Source: DATDPY01 sp964395765
GTDB taxonomy: Bacteria; Bacteroidota; Bacteroidia; Cytophagales; Cyclobacteriaceae
Length of the DNA: 11,941 nucleotides
NCBI GenBank assembly: GCA_964395765.1
Contig: CAYNCU010000134.1
Span: forward strand, 1 to 11,941
Direction: 5' to 3'
The notes beneath the pieces are model-generated. The model made no database searches, was not told the DNA's origin, and worked only from the letters and a program-made list of their open reading frames with translations. The translations under genes and the position numbers were made by a program. Numbering within the stretch: position 1 is the stretch's first letter; each line of letters begins with the position of its first letter. Positions 5,825 through 11,941 of the stretch are shown here, one piece after another.

Positions 5825-7499
5825 ACCCGTCGAGCCGGTTTCGGTAATAATATAATGTGGTGATGTCCTTTGTAGTGACATCCCCATTTTTATTTATAAT
5901 CAATGGTCTGCGAGTATGAAAAATTCCCAGGTTATTCACTCCAAACCGGATCAACTCATCAATATTTTCATGAAACAGATGATCTGAAATCTGGATCTTT
6001 CCTGATTTTTCCATATTGAATATTACCTCACGAAGTTTAAGAAAAGAATTTTTAAATTCTGTATACGGTAGGATTAATTCTTCTACCGGGACTCTTAAAA
6101 GACTGTATAAATCAAGCTTGGGGTTATTTCTTCTGAACATTTCGAAGGCGACAAATGCGCAAATATGGCTTGAAAATACCCTTGCATTTTTATGAAATTC
6201 ACGAACAATTTTATCGGCCAGCATTTTGGTATACTCATTTTCGCGCTGAAGATTGACCGTTAATTTACCATTCAGCGTAAAGTAATCTTTTATATTGATC
6301 ATATGGCCATACTTGTCCATGCTTTTCCCTTCCTCATTCACCTCATTCCCAAATAGATCCATCGGCGTCCCAACCGTCACGGATATATTGGAACCATGAA
6401 TAAAGAACCTGAACAAAAATCGCAATATTTTAAAAGAAGAAGAGTAGCGGTCAGTCTCCAGGTAATATCTTTCCTGACCTTTCTGGGCAAGATAATCCCT
6501 GATCAGCTGAACTGCTTCCAGCACAAAAGTATAATTGATAACCATGGGGACAATAAAGATTTTATTGACTTCTCCCCCATTGGAATTCATGATGTTTATT
6601 CTTTGGGTTTCTACGGCGGTACCCAGCAGGCCAAGTTTGAGTTTACTTTCAATCTGTCCGGATCTCGATCGGGTTCCCCCGGGGAAAAACAGGCTGTGAC
6701 ATCCCTTTCGCAAGGCCAGGCTGGAATAGGTTTTCAGGGTTTCAAGATATATCATATTTTTTTTTCTCCGGTCAACCTTATATGCCCCCAGGCTGTTCAT
6801 GAAATAAGCAAATATTGAAATATTAAACAGATTCAGGCCGGCGCCGTAAATAAACGGAGGCAGTCCCAAGGTATGGATAACCCAGCCAATGGTTATTGAA
6901 TCAAGATTACTGAAATGGGTCGGTACCATTACAATGGTCCCGATTCTGGCCAGTTTTCTGAGTTTATTCGCTTCACCGCGAATATGAATTTTATCCTGCA
7001 AGGTTAAAGGACCTTTGAAAAGCCCTTTTAACCCATGAAAACGTGCCGTATTCAATAATCTTGAAAATCCGACCGTGACCAGGGTCCGGGTGAGACGATA
7101 TCTTGATTTTTTAAAATTGCCGGAAATTTCATTGACGTAACGGGAAATAATATCCCGCAATAACCGGTCGGTCACGGCTGCAAGATCCTCCCGGTTACTG
7201 ACCGAGATCCCCACGAGTTGCTTTTTAATATCCGACCAGAAATGAAATTCGTCGTCAGGGTCGATCTTCCAGGGATTTTCCTTGATCCTTAGAATTTCCC
7301 TGAACATGGTTAATTCAATTTCCTCTTTCAGTAATTCAGGCGTATTCCGGTTTTCCTTGATAATTTTATAGCTGGTTTCAATTACTTCCTCGATAAATTC
7401 TTTCCTGTTCCTTGCCAGTCTCACTACAGGCCAGTCATCAGGGCCCGGTAATATGGGATCGTAAAAAACCTTATCCTTATTAAATTCATTTATTGCCAT
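5802..7499 (-). CDS. PlsB-like glycerol-3-phosphate acyltransferase
   Basis: The protein has 565 residues, much longer than PlsC-type enzymes (about 200-250) and closer to the PlsB/GPAT type. The acyltransferase domain occupies about residues 185-400. It has the catalytic HX4D as HFSNLD (His195-Asp200), motif II around GAYKVDRRKK (238-247), motif III FPGGTRSRSG (272-281) and motif IV IVPMVINY (316-323). The family esterifies the sn-1 position of glycerol-3-phosphate from an acyl thioester at the membrane. The usual motif III glutamate (FPEGTRS) is Gly274 here. The helical N-terminal 180 residues and C-terminal 150 residues lie outside the core domain. It overlaps gpsA, whose product would be its substrate, and starts 10 bases after the upstream membrane-protein gene. 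sn-1 specificity is inferred from the motifs and context. Confidence 0.85.
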   Translation of the reverse strand: MAINEFNKDKVFYDPILPGPDDWPVVRLARNRKEFIEEVIETSYKIIKENRNTPELLKEEIELTMFREILRIKENPWKIDPDDEFHFWSDIKKQLVGISVSNREDLAAVTDRLLRDIISRYVNEISGNFKKSRYRLTRTLVTVGFSRLLNTARFHGLKGLFKGPLTLQDKIHIRGEANKLRKLARIGTIVMVPTHFSNLDSITIGWVIHTLGLPPFIYGAGLNLFNISIFAYFMNSLGAYKVDRRKKNMIYLETLKTYSSLALRKGCHSLFFPGGTRSRSGQIESKLKLGLLGTAVETQRINIMNSNGGEVNKIFIVPMVINYTFVLEAVQLIRDYLAQKGQERYYLETDRYSSSFKILRFLFRFFIHGSNISVTVGTPMDLFGNEVNEEGKSMDKYGHMINIKDYFTLNGKLTVNLQRENEYTKMLADKIVREFHKNARVFSSHICAFVAFEMFRRNNPKLDLYSLLRVPVEELILPYTEFKNSFLKLREVIFNMEKSGKIQISDHLFHENIDELIRFGVNNLGIFHTRRPLIINKNGDVTTKDITTLYYYRNRLDGYGFENYI

Positions 7500-7509
7500 A
7501 AAAATTCAT

Positions 7510-8268
7510 CTATCGGAATCCGTGTTTTGATAATTTAACTCTTTTCTTTAATTCTGAGACTCTGATGATTTCCAGGAAATCTTCAGCCTGAACTGATTCC
7601 GGAAAAAATGATTTAATTTTATTTAAACCCCCTTCGGTCCAATACTGAACCCGTATTAAAGAATTCACCGGATCAAAAATATAAATAATATCATCCTCGC
7701 CGTACTCCCCCCTGTTTATTTTTTCAAGGATCCCAAAATAATCGAATACGCTTGAATTTTCTTTATTCTCCGCGATAAATTTAATCTCATCCTCTACCGT
7801 TACCCCTCCTGTTTTCAGAATAATATAATAATACAGTTCGCTTTGTGAAATTCTCTTCATCCTATTCAGAGAATAATTGATAAATGGCTGAATCCCCGCA
7901 TTGCTTTGCCTAAACGGATAATAATAAGACTGGTCGGCGGTTATCACTGATAAAACTTTGCTTCCATTCCAGCCCAGGTAAAAAATAACGAGGCCTGCAA
8001 AAAGCATCATCGTAACCGGGAACGGGTCAAGTGATAATTCAAAAAATGAAACCAATGTTAAGGGAATGAATATTCCTCCTGCCAGCAAGGGCAAAAGAAG
8101 TTTTTTCCTTTCAATCCGTAATCCTTTAATTGATCGATGGTCGAAAATATTTTCCGATTTTCGATGGGATATTTTCAATCGCCGGGAAGTTAGGATACAA
8201 CAGTTATTTTTATCGCCCTCCCTGGACAAATAACAAATAGCAATGTTTTTTTCTACGCCCTCATCCAC
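7510..8268 (-). CDS. Two-TM membrane protein of unknown function, first gene of the acyltransferase-gpsA operon
   Basis: The protein has 252 residues and I do not recognise its family. The N-terminal 55 residues contain a run of short beta-like segments (CCILTSRRLKISH, DHRSIKGLRIERKK). This resembles the start of bacterial PH-like domains that precede membrane helices. Two hydrophobic helices follow, at about 57-77 and 85-103, separated by a short loop (ELSLDPFP). The rest (about 105-252) is a soluble alpha/beta segment rich in aromatic and charged residues, with no signal peptide or lipobox. It lies 10 bases upstream of the acyltransferase ATG, so cotranscription is very likely. A link to phospholipid synthesis is inference from context only. 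Its start is 110 bases from the divergent exported protein, counting from the ATG at 8379. Confidence 0.7.
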   Translation of the reverse strand: MDEGVEKNIAICYLSREGDKNNCCILTSRRLKISHRKSENIFDHRSIKGLRIERKKLLLPLLAGGIFIPLTLVSFFELSLDPFPVTMMLFAGLVIFYLGWNGSKVLSVITADQSYYYPFRQSNAGIQPFINYSLNRMKRISQSELYYYIILKTGGVTVEDEIKFIAENKENSSVFDYFGILEKINRGEYGEDDIIYIFDPVNSLIRVQYWTEGGLNKIKSFFPESVQAEDFLEIIRVSELKKRVKLSKHGFR

Positions 8269-8432
8269 GATTCAGGGATATTAAATTCACCGGATAAAAA
8301 GTAATCATTAAAATATTATACAGGTCATGCCTTTACGGTTTTTTTATTCTTATAAAATCGTGAAAGAACATACAGAATATGGAAAAATTACGAATAATTG
8401 CTGAAATTAACAGGGTATTAGGTTATAACCGT

Positions 8433-10013
8433 ATGTTGCTGCGAAGAATTTCCGTTATCATATGTGTCTTTATTTTCATTTGTGGGAAAGGGCTTTGCCA
8501 AATTATTCAACCGGACCGGTATGAAGTGGAGATTGACAATTCCAGCGATATTTACACGATCGTTCCGGCAGGCATGGAAGGCTTACTTTTAATTAAGAGA
8601 AAACCGGATGCTACGGAGAAAAACAAAGTCGGCTGGGAATACCTGGTTCTTGATTCGGCACTGAATAAACGACGCGATGACCTGATCTACATCGAATATG
8701 ATTATGACCTGCGGGGCTATGACTATAATGACCACAAAGTCTATCTTCTTTTCGAGGAACCCGGGAATAACCTTAGCGATTATAAACTTGAAGAATATGA
8801 CCTTCTTACCGGGGACTTCACTTTTTATAAAATCAAAAGGATCCTGAATATCAATCTGACGGAATTTGAGGTACTCGACCGTAATATCGTCTTCGGGGGC
8901 TATATTGGTTTCAGGCCTGCAGTTGTCTTATATTCCATAGACAGCGCCAAGACAAAAGTTCTTCCGGGAATCTTCCAGGAAAAAAGCAAATTGCTTCAAC
9001 TGGATGTGAATGACGATGAAAAATTGATAACCGTGGTATCCGGTCTTCAGATCCCGGGCAAAAGAGACCAGTCGATTAACATAAAATCGTTCGGGGAAGA
9101 CGGCATCATGCGCCAGAATTTTACCCTGAACCCGGAAGAAGGGAAAAACCTGATTGACGGACGGATTGTCCATCTCAGCGGACATGTTAATATCGTAGCC
9201 GGAACCTATGCCAATCGTCGGACAGACTATTCAAGAGGCATTTTCCTTGCCAGGGTCGACAGCGAAGGAGATAAAAAGATCTATTACTATGATTACGGCG
9301 ATCTGGAAAACTTTTTTAATTACATGAAGGCAAAAAGACAGGAAAAAATTAAGGATAAAATTAAAAGGAAAAAAATAAAGGGCGAAAAGGCACGCTTCAG
9401 TTACCGTCTGCTAGTCCATAATATCGTAGAATATAAGGGAAATTATGTACTCATCGGGGAAGCCTACCACCCTCAATACCGGAATTATTCGAATTACGGC
9501 TACTGGGAAAATCCATATAACCCGGGGTATTTCAACAATAGTTTTTATAATAACTATTACAATAACTATTACAATAACTACAACAACTATAATAATTATT
9601 CCTTTAACGGTTATGCTTACACGCACGCCGTCATCATAGGTTTCGACAAGAAAGGGAGGCTCTTATGGGATAACAGTTTTGAAATTAATGATGTAACTAC
9701 CTATGAATTAAAGCCACTGGTTCATATCAGTGTAAAATCCGATCGCATTGTTCTGCTTTATAATTATGAAAACGTTATCCGCACCAAAATTATCCAGGGA
9801 AATAATGTGTTGGAAGGAAAATCATTTGATGATATCAACCTGAAATTTGCGGATGATGTTTCCAAAGATAATGACACAAAATTCGGGGGTCTGGAACGCT
9901 GGTATGATGATACATTTTATGCTTATGGGATTCAAAAAATACGAAATGATAAAGAACCGGGGGTAAAACTCAACCGGAAAGTATTTTTTGTGAATAAAAT
10001 AATATACTATTAA
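8433..10013 (+). CDS. Large exported protein of unknown function with Tyr/Asn-rich insert
   Basis: The protein has 526 residues from the ATG at 8433, which begins a good signal peptide (MLLRRISVIICVFIF, then GKGLC before Q). An in-frame ATG at 8379 would add 18 polar residues ahead of it, so I prefer 8433. There is no proper lipobox. The mature chain is mostly short beta strands with repeated hydrophobic-aromatic and Asp/Gly turns, such as YDYNDHKVYLLFEE, VFGGYIGFRPAVVLYSID, HVNIVAGTYANRRTD and HAVIIGFDKKGRLLWDNSF. This pattern suggests a beta-propeller but is not proof of one. A Lys/Arg-rich segment (codons about 9340-9390) and a Tyr/Asn-rich stretch (about 9470-9615) interrupt it. No sorting domain is seen at the C-terminus. 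Function unknown. Confidence 0.75.
   Translation: MLLRRISVIICVFIFICGKGLCQIIQPDRYEVEIDNSSDIYTIVPAGMEGLLLIKRKPDATEKNKVGWEYLVLDSALNKRRDDLIYIEYDYDLRGYDYNDHKVYLLFEEPGNNLSDYKLEEYDLLTGDFTFYKIKRILNINLTEFEVLDRNIVFGGYIGFRPAVVLYSIDSAKTKVLPGIFQEKSKLLQLDVNDDEKLITVVSGLQIPGKRDQSINIKSFGEDGIMRQNFTLNPEEGKNLIDGRIVHLSGHVNIVAGTYANRRTDYSRGIFLARVDSEGDKKIYYYDYGDLENFFNYMKAKRQEKIKDKIKRKKIKGEKARFSYRLLVHNIVEYKGNYVLIGEAYHPQYRNYSNYGYWENPYNPGYFNNSFYNNYYNNYYNNYNNYNNYSFNGYAYTHAVIIGFDKKGRLLWDNSFEINDVTTYELKPLVHISVKSDRIVLLYNYENVIRTKIIQGNNVLEGKSFDDINLKFADDVSKDNDTKFGGLERWYDDTFYAYGIQKIRNDKEPGVKLNRKVFFVNKIIYY
9546..9599 (+). repeat. In-frame TAT/AAC codon repeat encoding YNNY units
   Basis: Eighteen consecutive codons use only TAT/TAC and AAT/AAC and give a (Y)NNY pattern, with the 12-base unit AATAACTATTAC occurring twice in succession and decaying copies after it. 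It sits inside the exported protein at 8433, between a Tyr/Asn/Pro/Gly-rich stretch and the next beta-like segment. Codons alternate within the pattern, which suggests slipped-strand origin followed by drift. Confidence 0.85.
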
Positions 10014-10015
10014 AC

Positions 10016-10047
10016 ATTGTTATTTAAGTTTGTTATGCTAATTTTTG
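10016..10047 (+). promoter_or_regulatory. Candidate promoter for pyrR-pyrB
   Basis: ATTG (10016-10019) is followed after 20 bases by AATTTTTG (10040-10047), a near match to TTTG-N19-TAnnTTTG with one mismatch in each box. It starts just after the previous gene's stop codon and would give a leader of only about 20 bases. Downstream, a very short stem CAGC-AAAT-GCTG (10049-10060) with ATTTTT follows, too weak to call a terminator. Confidence 0.35.
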
Positions 10048-10070
10048 ACAGCAAATGCTGATTTTTCACG

Positions 10071-10619
10071 ATGCAGAAAAAGTTATTGTTAAGCAGCCAA
10101 CAACTCGAGATCACCGTCCAGCGATTATGTCACCAGCTCATTGAAAACCACAGGAAATTTGAAAATACGGTAATAATCGGTCTTCAGCCCCGGGGTATAT
10201 ACCTCGCAAATCGAATTAAGGAAGGGCTTGAAAAGATCCTTAAAAAGGAAGTCTCCCTTGGATTTCTGGATATCACTTTTTACAGGGATGATTTCAGGAG
10301 GAGGGAAAAACCAGCCAAAGCCAATGCAACCCATATGCCGTTCATCATCGAAGATAAAAGAGTCGTTCTTATCGATGACGTATTGTTTACCGGACGCAGT
10401 GTCAGGGCAGCGCTGGATGCCATGACCGCCTTCGGCCGCCCGCAACAGGTGGAGTTATTAGTGCTGGTGAACCGGAAGTACACAAGGCACCTGCCTATCG
10501 AACCTAATTATGTCGGACGAAACGTAAATACCCTGCAGTCCCAGATGGTCATCGTTGAATGGACTGATACAGGAGCAAAAAATGATAGTATCTGGTTAGA
10601 AAATAAACCCGGTAACTGA
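10071..10619 (+). CDS. pyrR: PyrR-type uracil phosphoribosyltransferase / pyrimidine regulator
   Basis: The protein has 182 residues, the usual PyrR length. The PRPP-binding loop of type I phosphoribosyltransferases is VVLIDDVLFTGRS (98-110). Family-specific segments are IIGLQPRGIYLA, LGFLDITFYRDDF and LVLVNRKYTRHLPIEPNYVGRNVNT. PyrR proteins convert uracil and PRPP to UMP, and in Bacillus they also attenuate pyr operons by binding a leader RNA loop. In this window the 57-base gap upstream is too short for such an attenuator and shows no anti-antiterminator loop. The enzymatic role is therefore the safer call. The stop codon overlaps the pyrB start by one base (TGATG), so the two genes are cotranscribed and probably translationally coupled. 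Confidence 0.92.
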   Translation: MQKKLLLSSQQLEITVQRLCHQLIENHRKFENTVIIGLQPRGIYLANRIKEGLEKILKKEVSLGFLDITFYRDDFRRREKPAKANATHMPFIIEDKRVVLIDDVLFTGRSVRAALDAMTAFGRPQQVELLVLVNRKYTRHLPIEPNYVGRNVNTLQSQMVIVEWTDTGAKNDSIWLENKPGN

Positions 10620-11551
10620 TGTCAGAATTAAGTGTCAATCACCTGCTTGGTATAAAAGATCTTAAAAAGACGGATATTGAGCTGATTTTTGAAACTGCCG
10701 ATTTTTTTAAAGAAGTAATTAACCGGCCGATCAAGAAAGTGCCTTCTCTAAGGGATATTACTATTGCCAATGTATTTTTTGAGAACTCAACAAGAACGCG
10801 GATCTCTTTTGAACTGGCTGAGAAGAGATTATCGGCCGACGTGATCAATTTTTCATCCTCGGCAAGCTCAGTCAAAAAAGGAGAAACTTTACTGGATACC
10901 ATTAACAATATCCTCGCCATGAAAGTGGATATGATTGTCATGCGACATTCCAGTCCCGGTTCTCCGCATTTCCTTGCCAGACACATTAAAGCGAATGTCG
11001 TAAATGCGGGAGACGGAACCCATGAACATCCGACACAGGCATTACTGGACTGTTATTCGATCCGGGAAAGGCTGGGACCCTTAAAAGGGATTAAGGTTGC
11101 CATCATCGGAGATATTTTACATTCCAGGGTTGCATTATCGAATATTTTCGCGTTAAAAAAGCTTGGCGCTAAAGTTATGGTTAGCGGACCGAACACGCTG
11201 ATCCCTAAATTTATTCATGACCTGGGTGTAGAAGTGGAACTCGATCTTAAAAAAGCGCTCCAATGGTGCGATGTTGCCAACGTTTTAAGGATTCAGCTCG
11301 AGCGGCAACAAATCAAGTATTTCCCCTCGTTAAGGGAATACGCCCTGTATTTTGGGATTAATAAAAAATTGCTTGAGGAAATAGGAAAGCCCATTACGAT
11401 CATGCACCCCGGGCCTATCAACCGCGGTGTCGAACTGAACAGCGATGTTGCCGACTCGGATTCTGCCATAATCCTGGATCAGGTTGAAAACGGTGTGGCG
11501 GTCAGGATGGCTGTCCTTTACTTGCTGGCTTCCAAGAAGAACCCTGTCTGA
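10619..11551 (+). CDS. pyrB: Aspartate carbamoyltransferase catalytic subunit
   Basis: The protein has 310 residues, the standard catalytic-chain length. It forms N-carbamoyl-L-aspartate from carbamoyl phosphate and aspartate, the first committed step of pyrimidine synthesis. The carbamoyl-phosphate loop FFENSTRTRISFE (STRTR at 57-61) is intact. So are the SSVKKGET lysine loop (85-90), HPTQALLDCY (137-146), GDILHSRVALSN and the C-terminal HPGPINRG (263-270). The ATG overlaps the pyrR stop codon, which fixes the start. No pyrI regulatory-subunit gene follows within the window: 230 non-coding bases separate it from the next gene. Regulation through pyrR or the shared upstream promoter is inference. 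Confidence 0.97.
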   Translation: MSELSVNHLLGIKDLKKTDIELIFETADFFKEVINRPIKKVPSLRDITIANVFFENSTRTRISFELAEKRLSADVINFSSSASSVKKGETLLDTINNILAMKVDMIVMRHSSPGSPHFLARHIKANVVNAGDGTHEHPTQALLDCYSIRERLGPLKGIKVAIIGDILHSRVALSNIFALKKLGAKVMVSGPNTLIPKFIHDLGVEVELDLKKALQWCDVANVLRIQLERQQIKYFPSLREYALYFGINKKLLEEIGKPITIMHPGPINRGVELNSDVADSDSAIILDQVENGVAVRMAVLYLLASKKNPV

Positions 11552-11599
11552 ACTGCACTTTTTACTTAAAGGCAATATTAAAATCTTTTAAATAAATCA

Positions 11600-11646
11600 A
11601 ATTACCATTAAATATCTCGCAGAAACACGTGGTATTTAAGGTAATT
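11600..11646. repeat. Imperfect inverted repeat downstream of pyrB
   Basis: AATTACC and TTAAATA (11600-11614, with an unpaired A at 11607) pair with TATTTAA and GGTAATT (11633-11646), giving 14 base pairs with one bulge around an 18-base loop that contains CACGTG. It begins 48 bases after the pyrB stop codon. No T-run follows on the + strand, so it is more likely an mRNA 3'-end hairpin or a protein site than a classical terminator. Confidence 0.5.
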
Positions 11647-11702
11647 GGAAAGGATTATAGTGTTACATTTTGAAAATTTATTATTTTTATTCAATTTAGG
11701 AA

Positions 11703-11733
11703 ATTGATATTAATGTGTAATTTTCTAAATTTG
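11703..11733 (+). promoter_or_regulatory. Bacteroidota-type promoter for the membrane-protein gene at 11782
   Basis: ATTG (11703-11706), a 19-base spacer and TAAATTTG (11726-11733) match the phylum consensus, with a perfect -7 box and exact spacing and one mismatch in the -33 box. Transcription from about 11740 would give a leader of about 40 bases before the ATG at 11782. This makes the next gene an independent unit from pyrB. Confidence 0.65.
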
Positions 11734-11781
11734 ATAAGCGTTATTAATAAGAATCAATATAAACCTTAAATTAACAACATC

Positions 11782-11941
11782 ATGAGTGATCAGTCTTACC
11801 TGAATTTCCTGATTTACTGGAATAAAATAATGGTAATAGGCTCCATTTTGTTCGGCATCGCTGCTTTGGCTGTTTATCTTTATCACCAGTGGAAAATGGC
11901 CTCCTTCAAGGAACCCAAAGATAAATATGATTACTTAAGCG
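11782..11941 (+). CDS. Small membrane protein, N-terminal part (runs off the right edge)
   Basis: The 53 codons present start MSDQSYLNFLIYWNKIM. They continue into one hydrophobic helix (about residues 17-35, VIGSILFGIAALAVYLY), then HQWKMASFKEPKDKYDYLS. The helix is followed by Lys-rich residues, so the N-terminus is probably outside and the rest cytoplasmic by the positive-inside rule. There is no signal-peptidase motif. I do not recognise the family, and the fragment is too short to decide whether it is a single-pass protein or the start of a larger one. The ATG is the first after a good promoter, and no in-frame upstream ATG is seen. Confidence 0.6.
   Translation, partial: MSDQSYLNFLIYWNKIMVIGSILFGIAALAVYLYHQWKMASFKEPKDKYDYLS

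Noticed and set aside
6396..6818. A 140-codon open frame on the + strand, antisense to the acyltransferase gene
   Set aside because: The opposite strand carries the conserved acyltransferase motifs II and III over the same bases, so this frame is a by-product of that coding sequence.
9411..9626. A minus-strand frame encoding a long Ile/Val run that looks like a membrane helix
   Set aside because: It is the antisense reading of the TAT/AAC repeat in the exported protein, so the hydrophobic run is an artefact of the repeat.
10049..10066. CAGC-AAAT-GCTG followed by ATTTTT as a terminator before pyrR
   Set aside because: A 4-bp stem is too short to terminate transcription reliably, and it would lie downstream of the candidate pyrR promoter.

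Overview
The window looks like a chromosomal stretch from a member of the Bacteroidota. Two intergenic regions carry the TTG/TTTG-N19-TAnnTTTG promoter typical of that phylum. Start codons lack clear Shine-Dalgarno sequences. The sigma factor begins MRQLKIT and has no region 1.1. The left-edge gene is an alpha-oxoamine synthase of the type common in the phylum. Intergenic DNA is very AT-rich. No finer taxonomic call is supported. I see no IS element, tRNA, rRNA, CRISPR array or prophage gene, so the content is mostly housekeeping.

Layout. (1) 1-377 (-): 5' end of a PLP-dependent alpha-oxoamine synthase. (2) 616-1335 (+): an exported protein related to low-molecular-weight protein tyrosine phosphatases and arsenate reductases that has lost its catalytic cysteine. 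(3) 1530-2126 (+): a DUF4136-type lipoprotein. (4) 2127-2645: a long gap holding phased repeats, a strong promoter and a structured leader. (5) 2646-3518 (+): an RpoD/SigA-family sigma factor, ending at a hairpin terminator shared with the convergent rnhB. (6) 3531-4157 (-): rnhB, divergent from a NUDIX hydrolase (4199-4744, +). (7) 8268 to 4769 (-): a three-gene operon of a two-TM protein, a PlsB-like glycerol-3-phosphate acyltransferase and gpsA. (8) 8433-10013 (+): a large exported protein of unknown function with a Tyr/Asn-rich insert. (9) 10071-11551 (+): pyrR-pyrB. (10) 11782-end (+): start of a small membrane protein behind its own promoter.

How the genes work together. GpsA makes sn-glycerol-3-phosphate and the adjacent acyltransferase consumes it, so this operon encodes the entry steps of phospholipid synthesis. 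PyrR and PyrB overlap by one base and belong to pyrimidine metabolism. The remaining genes show no shared pathway.

I found no convincing new multi-gene system. The points most worth checking are the cysteine-less exported phosphatase homologue, the leader of the divergent sigma-factor gene, the acyltransferase operon and its unusual motif, and several strong unexplained inverted repeats.
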